Position numbers and translations under genes: made by a program. From contig DHSB01000009.1 of assembly GCA_002408385.1 (NCBI GenBank), positions 1 through 13,373 of the forward strand: a stretch of DNA of 13,373 nt. The letters are read 5' to 3'. The stretch's first letter is position 1; every line of letters begins with the position of its first letter. This document shows, in pieces, positions 1 to 6,719 of the stretch. The notes beneath the pieces are model-generated. The model was not told the DNA's origin. It made no database searches and worked only from the letters and a program-made list of their open reading frames with translations. The DNA comes from Myxococcales bacterium UBA5297 (lineage in GTDB: Bacteria > Myxococcota > Myxococcia > Myxococcales > UBA5297).

Positions 1-39
1 TTATGAGCCCGACGAGCTACCAGGCTGCTCCACCCCGCG
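1..39 (-). tRNA. initiator tRNA-fMet (CAT), 5' half, cut by window edge
   Basis: Read on the minus strand, the first 39 bases form the 5' half of a bacterial initiator tRNA. They contain the acceptor strand CGCGGGG, a D-arm with the AGCCTGGTA loop, an anticodon stem strand ending in the initiator hallmark GGG, and the anticodon CAT (complement of bases 3-5). The first base is C, as expected for the unpaired C1-A72 end of formyl-methionyl tRNA. From memory these 39 bases match the E. coli initiator tRNA without a difference. The variable loop, T-arm and 3' acceptor strand lie beyond the window start. A strong promoter sits immediately upstream at 55-83. Confidence 0.95.
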
Positions 40-54
40 ACAAGAACGGGCGGC

Positions 55-83
55 TTTATAGTGCCCTGATCCTCCACTGTCAA
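55..83 (-). promoter_or_regulatory. sigma-70 promoter of the tRNA-fMet gene
   Basis: On the minus strand a perfect TTGACA -35 box (complement of 78-83) is separated by exactly 17 bases from a TATAAA -10 box (complement of 55-60). The tRNA 5' end is at 39, leaving a leader of only about 10 bases after the expected start site. An A/T-rich stretch (CTTTTTGTTTG on the minus strand, about 81-91) lies against the -35 box and could act as an UP element. Near-consensus housekeeping promoters are typical of stable RNA genes. Confidence 0.85.
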
Positions 84-85
84 AC

Positions 86-103
86 AAAAAGGCGGCGCCG
101 CTT
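86..103 (-). terminator. weak intrinsic-terminator-like palindrome
   Basis: On the minus strand the palindrome AAGCGGCGCCGC is followed by CTTTTT. It can fold as a short AAGCG/CGCTT stem with one bulged base. It lies downstream of the minus-strand lipoprotein gene (stop at 482) and just before the tRNA promoter, which is where a terminator would be expected. The stem is short and the T-run may instead be an UP element, so the call is tentative. Confidence 0.3.
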
Positions 104-243
104 CATTCCCCGCCCGCCCGGCCAAATCCAGAGTCAGGCCGAGCGGTTGCGGTCCTGTCGGAAGAGCGAATGTGAGGCGCCCCACTGGGCGCGAAGGCCC
201 CGAAGCTCGTGCCCAGCCAGCCACTGACTCCTTCGGCATGACG

Positions 244-273
244 AAGCGCTCGGCTTGCCCGGCCGAGCCGCTT
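244..273. repeat. strong hairpin in spacer
   Basis: AAGCGCTCGGC (244-254) pairs with GCCGAGCCGCTT (262-273) around a 7-base loop, with one bulged G. On the plus strand it is followed by a short T-containing stretch (CTTGTTTCC), but no plus-strand gene precedes it. It may be a structural extragenic palindrome or part of the 3' end of the lipoprotein transcript. Confidence 0.5.
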
Positions 274-384
274 GTTTCCAAACGGACGGCCCCCGGTTCA
301 ATCCGGCCGGCGCCCGGAGCTGAAGGTCCGTCGAGAATCGGTCTCAGCCTCGCTTCAGCGCCTCTTCTTCATCCGCGCACGCAG

Positions 385-401
385 GCCGCCGAGACGGCGG
401 C
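385..401 (-). terminator. hairpin 80 bases past the lipoprotein gene stop
   Basis: GCCGCCG (385-391) and CGGCGGC (395-401) form a perfect 7-bp stem with an AGA loop. It lies about 80 bases beyond the stop codon of the minus-strand lipoprotein gene and may end or stabilise that transcript. There is no T-run after it, so intrinsic termination is doubtful. Confidence 0.3.
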
Positions 402-435
402 GGTCCCGCGCCTCGCGCGAGTTGCGCCGTAGACA

Positions 436-455
436 ATCTCCCGACGCCTCTTGAA
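436..455. repeat. 20-base dispersed repeat, copy 1
   Basis: The sequence ATCTCCCGACGCCTCTTGAA matches bases 3890-3909 at 19 of 20 positions in the same orientation. Weaker similarity (GGCCC-CC) follows in both copies. The two copies bracket the lipoprotein gene at 482-3601. Function unknown. Confidence 0.6.
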
Positions 456-481
456 GCGCGGCCCGCCAGAGCAGGCCGTGC

Positions 482-3400
482 TCAAGGCCCGGCCAGACAC
501 GCGACCCGGTAGCTGATCGTCAGCGTGCTGCCGGGCTCTGGCGCGGCGAGCGGCACGAAGTCGATGGCGTTGGCGCTGGAGTCGTAGCTCCACCGCATGT
601 CTTCATAAGGACCGAGCGCCGGGTAAGGTTGCCCGTCGAGTTCGATGACGATGGGCTGCGAGGGGTCCGGCGTGCTCGAGAGGAAGAACCGGGTGCGGTA
701 GCCGAAGGTCCCCTTGCTGAGCTTCTCGAGCGTCTGCGACCAGTCGGGCGTGCAGATGTCGTCGTAGATGCCCGCGGTGCGCGCGACGAGGCCTTTCACC
801 CGCGACGACTGCCCCGCGGTCGACTCGTCGTAGCTGCAGCCGGCCGGCTCCTGCGGGAAGGTCGGGATGATGCCGTTGAAGGTGAACATGTTCCGGCGAG
901 TGTGGCCTTTGATGTTCAGGAAGAAGTTCTCGTAGAAGGCGAGCTGCGTCGTGTCCTGATCCGCGGCGTCCGACACCACGACGATGGCCAGGTTCGCATC
1001 GTCACGCAGGAAGCCGGCGTTGTGCGAGTCGACCAGCGGGTTGCTCAGCCCGAGGTACGAAGGCCGGATCAGCTTCTCGTAGGCGTCTCCCGAGGTGCCC
1101 ACGTTGACGTTCTGCTGGAAGACCTGTTCCTTGTTCGGAGTCGTCGGCGTGATCACCCGTGGATTGCCACCGGCCAGCGGCACGAAGCGCCCGTTTTCGT
1201 CGCTCGCGCTGTTGCTGACCGAGGTCGTGGTCACGGCGATGTGGTAGTCGACCTGCTGGCTGACGGCGAAGCGGATGAACGCGGCGAAGTTGCGCCCCAG
1301 GTCGTTCTGCTCGCCGCCCATCGAGCAGCTATCGTCGATGACGAAGAGGACGTCGGCCTTCGGCTGCGCGTCCTGGGCGAAGACGTCGGTCTGGATGGCG
1401 ATGGTCTCGCCGCGCCCGGTGAGCGTGACCACGTACGGCGCCGAGAGCTGCGAGGTCTGGATGGCGACGCTGGCGAAGTCCTCGCCGACGTCGACGGGCC
1501 GGTAGCTCATCCTGAACTCGGCTTGGTCGGTGGGCGCCAGCGTCTTCGGCAGGGCCGGGCGCTGCGTCAGCCGGAACTCGGTGGACAGGCCCTGCTGCGT
1601 CTCGATGCTGGTCAGGGTGATGTTGCTCGGGCACACGTTGTAGATGGTGAAAACCCGCTCCCGCGCGTTGCAGTCGACCTCCACCGGGCCGAAGTCGAGC
1701 TCGTTGGGCGCGATGAGCAGGCAGCCTTTCAGCGAGGTGCCGCTGAGGGCCACTTGGCCCATCGGCGCCGAGGGGCTCGAGACGTAGAACTCGACCGCGC
1801 CGGTGTACTGACCGTCCGCGCGCGGAGAGAAGCGCACCGGGACCTCGAGGACCTCGCCGCCCTTGATGACCGCCTCGGTGATCTCGCCCTCGGGCAGCGA
1901 GAAGGCAGCCGGAGTCCCGCGGCTGAACCCGAGCGTGGCGACGATGCACTCGTCGAGCGGGTCGGCCGCCTTGTTGTGGACGAAGAACGGGATGGTCGAG
2001 TACTGGCCCGGCTCGACGACGCCGAAGGGGATCTGTGAGGGGACGACCTCGTAGTCGCAGGGCGGCATCACCTCGGCGCTCGCGACGACCTCGACCCTCA
2101 CGGTCGGCTCGTCGGGATCGTTCGAGTAGATGCGCAGCACCGCGCTCTTGCGGCCGGGTGAGGTGGGCGAGAAGAAGACCTTCAGATCGACGCTGGCGCC
2201 GGCGGGGATGCCCTGCGGCAGATAGCCGATGAGCCCCTCGCCGAGGCTGAGCTCCTCGGGCCAGTCGGTGATCAGCTCGGCGTGCTTCTCGACCCACTCG
2301 CCGTCCCGTCGCTCGACCAGCCGCAGGTTGTCCTCGGTGGTGCCCGAGATGTCGGTGCCGACGTTGGCGATGGTGATCGCCTTGGCCTTCGTCGTGTCGA
2401 CCGCGACGCGGCCGAGGTCCAGGCGCGGCGGCAGCACCTCGATGTCCGGACCGCCGCCGGTGCCGACCAGCTCGACCTTGGCCTGCGGCGTCTTCGCGTC
2501 GTCGGTCAGCAGATGGAGCGCGCCGAGCTGGAGGCCGAGCAGCCTGGGCTCGAACGACAGCGGGAGCTCCACGGTGCCGCCGCCCGCCGCCGCGACGAGG
2601 CTCGTCTCCCGCGTCTCGAGGGCGAAGGGGTCGCCCTTGCCCGGGGGCTGCTGCAGCTCGAAGCCGGTCAGGGTGATGTCGGTGTTGCCCAGGTTGGTGC
2701 AGACGACGGGCAGGACCGACTTGGACCCGGGATTGACGAAGCCGAAGTCGAGCCGCCAGACCCAGCGCTCGGCGCCGGTGTTCGGGTCGGTCGCCAGCAC
2801 CTTCGGCTCGCACTCGAGCACCGAATCGACGCCGCGGCCGCTCAGGGTGAGGATGTGCGGCTCGCATATCGCCGGCGCCGGGAGGTGCAAGAAGGCGCTG
2901 TGCTCGCCGAGGTGCGCCGGGCGAAACTCGATCGGAACCACTATCTCGCCGTGTTCGGGCACGGTGATCTCGCCGGGCTCGAAGCCGGCGAGGAGAAACG
3001 ACTCGGGGTCGAGCTCGCTGGTGATGCCGGCGATCTTCGCCGTCCAGGGAAGGTCCGAGGAGTTGGTGATGCGCACCTGCCTGGTGAAGGTGGTGCCGAG
3101 CGCGACGTGCCCGAAGTCGAGCGCTTCCTGCGGCTCGACGAGGCAGCCGCCGTCGACGGCGCGGCCCTTCAGGTCGATGACGAGCTGCTCGATGTTGGCG
3201 TCGAAAATCCGCAACGTGAGCTTGCTCGCGCGGTCACCCGGCGCGCCCGAGGGCTCGAAGAAGAAGACCAGCTCGACGCGGTCGCCGACCTCGAGCGTCA
3301 TCGGCTCGAACTGGTAGCGGAAGCTCGCGTCGTACCCGTCGTTCTCGAGCGCGGCGTCGACCCGGAAGCTGCCGCGGCCGTCGTTGCGGAGGACGACCTT

Positions 3401-3601
3401 GCGCTCGGAGCGGGCACCGAGGAGCACCGGGCCAAAGTCGAGCGTCGTCGTGTCGACCAGCTTCGCCGTGCCGTCGGAGGCCAGCTCCTCGAAGACGGCG
3501 ATGCCTTCGGCCCGGTCGACCTTGACCTTCGGGTCGCAGGCGAAGAGGAGCGGAAGGAGGAGGGCGGCAATCGGCGCGCTGCAGCTTCGGTTCGGGCGCA
3601 T
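482..3601 (-). CDS. lipoprotein with six Ig-like (ASH/choice-of-anchor D) domains and a vWA domain
   Basis: This 1039-residue protein has a lipoprotein signal peptide with a hydrophobic core at 11-20 and lipobox L19-F20-A21-C22. The mature protein starts Cys-Asp; in E. coli Asp at +2 favours inner-membrane retention, but the rule may not hold here. Six Ig-like units of ASPM/SPD-2/Hydin type follow, each opening with an 'LDFGxV' strand, near residues 54, 160, 284, 394, 523 and 635. A von Willebrand A domain begins near 748 with a MIDAS-type DxSxS motif (D756, S758, S760) and contains VVVSDAADQD. A beta-rich tail closes the protein. Ig-like stalks carrying a vWA head usually mean surface display and metal-dependent ligand binding; the ligand is unknown. 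The ATG at 3601 is preceded by GAGG at a usable distance. The gene stands alone, divergent from the ECF cluster. Confidence 0.92.
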   Translation of the reverse strand: MRPNRSCSAPIAALLLPLLFACDPKVKVDRAEGIAVFEELASDGTAKLVDTTTLDFGPVLLGARSERKVVLRNDGRGSFRVDAALENDGYDASFRYQFEPMTLEVGDRVELVFFFEPSGAPGDRASKLTLRIFDANIEQLVIDLKGRAVDGGCLVEPQEALDFGHVALGTTFTRQVRITNSSDLPWTAKIAGITSELDPESFLLAGFEPGEITVPEHGEIVVPIEFRPAHLGEHSAFLHLPAPAICEPHILTLSGRGVDSVLECEPKVLATDPNTGAERWVWRLDFGFVNPGSKSVLPVVCTNLGNTDITLTGFELQQPPGKGDPFALETRETSLVAAAGGGTVELPLSFEPRLLGLQLGALHLLTDDAKTPQAKVELVGTGGGPDIEVLPPRLDLGRVAVDTTKAKAITIANVGTDISGTTEDNLRLVERRDGEWVEKHAELITDWPEELSLGEGLIGYLPQGIPAGASVDLKVFFSPTSPGRKSAVLRIYSNDPDEPTVRVEVVASAEVMPPCDYEVVPSQIPFGVVEPGQYSTIPFFVHNKAADPLDECIVATLGFSRGTPAAFSLPEGEITEAVIKGGEVLEVPVRFSPRADGQYTGAVEFYVSSPSAPMGQVALSGTSLKGCLLIAPNELDFGPVEVDCNARERVFTIYNVCPSNITLTSIETQQGLSTEFRLTQRPALPKTLAPTDQAEFRMSYRPVDVGEDFASVAIQTSQLSAPYVVTLTGRGETIAIQTDVFAQDAQPKADVLFVIDDSCSMGGEQNDLGRNFAAFIRFAVSQQVDYHIAVTTTSVSNSASDENGRFVPLAGGNPRVITPTTPNKEQVFQQNVNVGTSGDAYEKLIRPSYLGLSNPLVDSHNAGFLRDDANLAIVVVSDAADQDTTQLAFYENFFLNIKGHTRRNMFTFNGIIPTFPQEPAGCSYDESTAGQSSRVKGLVARTAGIYDDICTPDWSQTLEKLSKGTFGYRTRFFLSSTPDPSQPIVIELDGQPYPALGPYEDMRWSYDSSANAIDFVPLAAPEPGSTLTISYRVACLAGP

Positions 3602-3772
3602 GGAAGACCTCGCGGGCTCGCGGGAACGGCCGGGAAGGAGGGAGCGTGCGCTTCGTGTCTGCAGCGGCGGGGAACCTTACAGGTCGGGGCAATCGCCACT
3701 TCTTCGGATTGGCCCCCGATTCGTCGACGGGCGCATTGCTATTCGCCCCTACCAACCTGCGACCGATCACTT

Positions 3773-3794
3773 GGGGCCCGGGCGGGGCCCGGGC
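3773..3794. repeat. perfect 11-bp tandem duplication
   Basis: GGGGCCCGGGC occurs twice back to back (3773-3783 and 3784-3794). Because the unit contains the palindrome GCCCGGGC, the two copies can also fold into an 8-bp GC-only hairpin with a GGG loop. Confidence 0.8.
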
Positions 3795-3798
3795 TGCG

Positions 3799-3852
3799 CG
3801 GAGTCGAAGGGCCTCTCGACTTCGGCCTCGCAGGCTCGGCCTACGCTCGAGG
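3799..3852. repeat. REP-like extragenic palindromes
   Basis: CGGAGTCGA (3799-3807) pairs with TCGACTTCG (3816-3824) through nine pairs, one of them G-T, around an 8-base loop. A second small stem, CCTCG (3826-3830) with CGAGG (3848-3852), follows. The GGAGTCGAAGGGCC...CTACGCTCGAGGTGACC wording resembles extragenic palindromic elements that I recall from many high-GC environmental genomes. That resemblance is from memory and untested. Confidence 0.5.
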
Positions 3853-3871
3853 TGACCGGCCAGGGGGGGAC

Positions 3872-3915
3872 GGGCCGAGCTTCAAAGGGATCTCCCGACA
3901 CCTCTTGAAAGGCCC
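3872..3915. repeat. imperfect inverted repeat containing dispersed repeat copy 2
   Basis: TTCAAAGGG (3881-3889) faces CCTCTTGAA (3901-3909) with two mismatches, and outer GGGCC (3872-3876) faces GGCCC (3911-3915). Bases 3890-3909 are the second copy of the 20-base element found at 436-455. The dyad lies about 105 bases before the start of the plus-strand cluster, so it could be a regulator site or a leftover mobile palindrome. Confidence 0.5.
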
Positions 3916-4010
3916 ACCCTCGAATCGGAGCGCCGAAGCAACCCGCCGGCTCCATCCGCCGAACGCGACCGGCTCGACAAGCGCGCCGACCGCGTGGCTT
4001 CATGCCCGCC

Positions 4011-4016
4011 AGGTGG
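4011..4016 (+). promoter_or_regulatory. ribosome binding site supporting the 4021 start
   Basis: AGGTGG lies four bases before the ATG at 4021. This favours 4021 over the in-frame GTG at 3994. The 4021 start also places the hydrophobic signal peptide directly at the N-terminus. Confidence 0.45.
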
Positions 4017-4020
4017 CTCG

Positions 4021-4902
4021 ATGGCAGCAACCCTCCTTTTCGCCGGACTTCTCTCGGCGGTGTCGGTCCAGGGCGACGCGACCTGTCCGACGGCCAGCGC
4101 CGTCGAGGAGCGCCTGCGCGCGCTGCTCCCCGATTCCACCGGGCCGGCGCACCTCGCGCGCATCGAAGCGATCGAGGGCGGCGTGCGCCTCGTCCTCTTC
4201 GACCGAGATGGCCGGCCCGTCGCCTCGCGCGACCTCGAGACCTCCGCGCCCTGTGAGCAGCGGGCCGAGGCGTGCGCGGTCGTGCTCGCGGTTTGGGAGG
4301 CCGAGCTTCGCGCGGGGACGGCGCTCGCCCTGCCGGCTGCAGCGCCGCGCGGTCCGGTCGCCTCGCGGGCGGAAGTGGAGACCGCGGAGCCGGCGCGAAG
4401 CGCGCTCCGCGTCGGGCTCGACCTTGGCGTCGGCGGCTCTCTTGCCGCCCTCCAGCCCGCCGTCGGCGGCGTGCTCGCAGCCTCGCTCTCCCGCTTCGAT
4501 TCGCCGTGGGGCGCGCGGCTCTCGGTCGTCGCCTCGTCGGCGCGCATCTTCGAGCTGGGCCCCGGCGCTGTCCGCTGGCTTCGCCCGAGCCTGGCCCTGG
4601 GACCGACCTGGACGGCGCGCGGAGGGCTCGACCTCGAGGTCTCAGCCCAGGCCGTCGCGACGCTCCTCTCGGTGGCCGGCTCAGGGTTCGCCGAGGACTC
4701 GAGCGCGCTCGACTTCGAGGCGGGGCTCGCGACCGAGGCACGCCTCGTACGAAGAGGCGATCGGGTCGACGGGTGGATGGGGCTCTGGGCCGGCGTCTGG
4801 CCCGGCCGGCAGACGGTGCGCGTCAGCGGCGCTGAGCTGACCGCGGAGCTGCCGAGGTTCGAGGTCGCGCTGCGGGCGGGCCTGGGGTTTGCGGCGCGAT
4901 GA
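4021..4902 (+). CDS. exported protein with beta-barrel-like C-terminal half, function unknown
   Basis: I do not recognise a named family for this 293-residue protein. It opens with a short Sec-type signal peptide (hydrophobic core about 4-14, possible cleavage after V16-Q17-G18). A compact N-terminal region (about 20-100) follows with three cysteines at 22, 78 and 85 and a CPTASAVEERLRALLP start. From about 127 onward it alternates hydrophobic and polar residues with many Gly and aromatic positions, as in a small outer-membrane beta-barrel, although the last residues (GLGFAAR) do not end in the usual aromatic. Its stop overlaps the sigma factor start as ATGA, which implies translational coupling. 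The 4021 ATG was chosen for its AGGTGG site and signal peptide. It may be an outer-membrane partner or target of the ECF system; that role is inferred from position only. Confidence 0.75.
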   Translation: MAATLLFAGLLSAVSVQGDATCPTASAVEERLRALLPDSTGPAHLARIEAIEGGVRLVLFDRDGRPVASRDLETSAPCEQRAEACAVVLAVWEAELRAGTALALPAAAPRGPVASRAEVETAEPARSALRVGLDLGVGGSLAALQPAVGGVLAASLSRFDSPWGARLSVVASSARIFELGPGAVRWLRPSLALGPTWTARGGLDLEVSAQAVATLLSVAGSGFAEDSSALDFEAGLATEARLVRRGDRVDGWMGLWAGVWPGRQTVRVSGAELTAELPRFEVALRAGLGFAAR

Positions 4903-5501
4903 AAGGTTCGGCGGCCCGCGGGCACTCAGTCGACAAGATGCAGCAAGCGCTTTCCCCGGCAGCGGTCGAGAGGCCGCGCGCGGCCGAGGCGACCGAGGAG
5001 GTCTTCCGCGAGCACGCGGGCCTCGTGTCGCGCTGGGCCCGCGCGCTCGCAGGCCCGGGGATCGACCCGGAGGACGTGGTTCAAGAGGTCTTCGTCGTCG
5101 TCCACGCCCGGCTCCCGGGGTTCCGGGGCGACTCGAAGCTGACGACCTGGCTCTTCGGCATCACCGCGAACGTCGTGCGCCGCAAGCGCCGGCGCGACCG
5201 CTGGCGCCGCTGGCTCGGAGGGACGGCCGACGAGGTCGCAGGGCACCTGGCCGCCGAAGGGGAGAGCGGCACCGATTCGCTCGAGCGGCAGGAGACTCGG
5301 GCCAAGGTCTACGCGGTGCTCGAGGGGATGTCGGAGAAGTACCGCAACGCCTTGATTCTTTTCGAAATGGAGGAACGTTCGGCTGCCGAGATCGCGGAGC
5401 TGACCGGAGCCCGGGAAGGCACGGTCTGGGTCTGGCTGCACCGCGCGCGCGCCGACTTTCTCAAGAGGCTCGAGACGCTCGAGCGCGAAGGGGGCCAGTG
5501 A
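4899..5501 (+). CDS. ECF-family RNA polymerase sigma factor
   Basis: This 200-residue protein has the two-domain layout of extracytoplasmic function sigma factors. Region 2 (about 35-105) contains the core-binding helix IDPEDVVQEVF at 55-65 and the -10-recognition segment FRGDSKLTTWLFGITANVVRR, followed by a very basic stretch. Region 4 (about 138-193) contains the helix-turn-helix RSAAEIAELTGAREGTVWVW that contacts the -35 element. It would direct RNA polymerase to a specific promoter set, probably including its own cluster. The ATG at 4899 overlaps the preceding stop; a second in-frame ATG at 4938 would remove 13 poorly conserved residues and cannot be excluded. Its stop overlaps the next start by one base. 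No zinc-finger anti-sigma factor (HxxxCxxC) follows, so the neighbouring membrane protein is the likely regulator. Confidence 0.95.
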   Translation: MKGSAARGHSVDKMQQALSPAAVERPRAAEATEEVFREHAGLVSRWARALAGPGIDPEDVVQEVFVVVHARLPGFRGDSKLTTWLFGITANVVRRKRRRDRWRRWLGGTADEVAGHLAAEGESGTDSLERQETRAKVYAVLEGMSEKYRNALILFEMEERSAAEIAELTGAREGTVWVWLHRARADFLKRLETLEREGGQ

Positions 5502-6685
5502 TGTCTGGCGAGCCCATCGGACGTTTGAAGGATCGAAAGCCGGGCGGCTCGAGCCCGGAGGACAAGGCGGGCGAGCTGTTGCGAGCCGCGGGGCGCGCGC
5601 CCGCGCTGGCGCCACAGCAGCTCGAGCGGCTCTGGGGACGTCTGGCGCCAGGGTTGCCCGGGGCCGCTGGAGCCGTGGCCTCGCTGGCGGGGTGGAAGCT
5701 GATGCTCGCCGGGGCGCTGGCTGTCGGGGGCGCGGTCGCCCTGGGGTTCGCGCAGCGCGAAGCGCCGCCTCCTGCGCCCGCCTCGGCCGCCGAGCCCGAG
5801 AGCGTCCAGTCTGTCGGCGTCGATTCGGAGAGCCCGGGCACGGCCTCGAGCAAGAACCAACGAGGGCTCGAGCGTACGGGTGAGCCGACAGCGTCTTCCC
5901 TCCAGAACGAAGCCGGGAAGCCAGGCCGCGAATCCCTGGACTCCGAGGCTCACGCTGGTCGCCTCGAGGTTCGGGATGATCGGGAGGCGCCACCTCGCTC
6001 GGACCCCGCCGAACGGACCTCGGCGCTCGCGTCGAGCCCGCCGTCCATGGTCGCCCTCGTCGCGCCCGCTCGCCGAGATGCGGCCGCGAGGTCGCCCACC
6101 ACCGGAGGCCCCGATGCCGCCGCCTCGCCCTCGCCCGCGGTCGCAGAGGGCGGTCCCGACCCGTCTCGACCTGCCGGAGCTGTCGAACCCGGTGCCGCGG
6201 ACGCGCTGGCGGCCGAGAGCGGTCTGGTTCGCCGCGCCGTCGAGAAGCTGCGCGTCGAGCGGGACGCGGCCGCCGCGCTCGGCATCCTCGACGACTACCA
6301 GGCTCGGTTCCCGAACGGCGTGTTCGCGAACGAGGCCCGCTTCGCCCGAATCGACGCGCTGCTCGTTCTCGGCAGGCGCGCCGAGGCGCTCGAGGTCCTC
6401 GAGAAGGCCGGGCTCGGCGAGCTGCCGCGCCACGGCGAGCTGAGGGTCCTGCGCGGCGAGCTGCTCGCCGAGGCGGGGCGCTGCCGCGAGGCCGTCGAGG
6501 CCTTCACCCGCGAGCTCGATTCGGGCCTGACCGGGTCGCTCGCGGAGCGGTCGCTTCACGGCCGCGCCATCTGTCGAGGAATCCTTGGCGACCGGGCCGG
6601 CAGCCGTGCAGACTCGCTGCTCTATCTCGAGCGCCATCCCCAGGGGCAGTTCGCGGGCGAAGTCCGGCAGGCCCTGGGCGAGTAG
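5501..6685 (+). CDS. single-pass membrane protein with TPR-like C-terminus, putative ECF regulator
   Basis: This 394-residue protein starts at the ATG that shares one base with the sigma factor stop, with AAGGGGG upstream as a ribosome site. A 60-residue cytoplasmic N-terminus precedes one transmembrane helix (about 61-84). A long Pro/Ala/Ser/Glu-rich, probably disordered segment (85-235) would sit in the periplasm. A helical domain (about 240-394) ends it, with TPR-like pairs such as AALGILDDYQARFPNG, ALLVLGRRAEALEVLEKAG and LLAEAGRCREAVEAFTREL. Genes directly after ECF sigma factors usually encode their anti-sigma factors, and membrane anti-sigma factors bind the sigma with a cytoplasmic N-terminal domain. 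The N-terminus here lacks the zinc-binding motif, so if it does this it belongs to another class. The tail may instead be a YbgF/BamD-like scaffold for envelope proteins. Topology is well supported; function is inferred. Confidence 0.8.
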   Translation: MSGEPIGRLKDRKPGGSSPEDKAGELLRAAGRAPALAPQQLERLWGRLAPGLPGAAGAVASLAGWKLMLAGALAVGGAVALGFAQREAPPPAPASAAEPESVQSVGVDSESPGTASSKNQRGLERTGEPTASSLQNEAGKPGRESLDSEAHAGRLEVRDDREAPPRSDPAERTSALASSPPSMVALVAPARRDAAARSPTTGGPDAAASPSPAVAEGGPDPSRPAGAVEPGAADALAAESGLVRRAVEKLRVERDAAAALGILDDYQARFPNGVFANEARFARIDALLVLGRRAEALEVLEKAGLGELPRHGELRVLRGELLAEAGRCREAVEAFTRELDSGLTGSLAERSLHGRAICRGILGDRAGSRADSLLYLERHPQGQFAGEVRQALGE

Positions 6686-6719
6686 GAGCTCGCCGGGTCG
6701 CTGCAACGGACGGTCGTCG

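Larger units (their letters stand above)
104..481. other. non-coding spacer with GC-rich hairpins
   Basis: I see no convincing gene here; the short open frames lack plausible starts and protein-like composition. The spacer holds three clear inverted repeats: 177-182/187-192 (6 bp, loop CACT), 244-254/262-273 (11-12 bp with one bulge) and 385-391/395-401 (7 bp, loop AGA). It also holds a 20-base element at 436-455 that recurs at 3890-3909. It separates the 3' end of the lipoprotein gene from the tRNA transcription unit. Confidence 0.6.
3602..4020. other. divergent intergenic region with palindrome cluster
   Basis: This 419-base gap separates the lipoprotein gene (minus) from the four-gene plus-strand cluster, so it should hold both promoters. 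I could not identify a convincing -35/-10 pair or an ECF-type GGAAC/CGTC pair. The middle (3773-3915) is filled with GC-rich direct and inverted repeats listed separately. No credible small gene is visible. Confidence 0.6.

Noticed and set aside
3384..3908. 174-residue plus-strand frame spanning the divergent intergenic region
   Set aside because: It crosses the 5' end of the lipoprotein gene and the palindrome cluster, has no domain-like sequence and has no ribosome site.
3773..3915. CRISPR-like array
   Set aside because: The repeats are short, adjacent or palindromic and lack regularly spaced unique spacers; no cas genes are present.
2282..4840. 852-residue open frame on the plus strand opposite the vWA lipoprotein gene
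   Set aside because: It is an antisense shadow of high-GC coding sequence: Arg/Ala/Glu/Asp-rich with no domain, and it runs through the intergenic palindromes and overlaps the barrel-like gene in another frame.
4889..5500. N-terminal extension of the membrane protein frame over the sigma factor gene
   Set aside because: This stretch overlaps the whole sigma factor in another frame and is Arg/Gly-rich. The ATG at 5501 fits the sigma stop and gives a normal protein.
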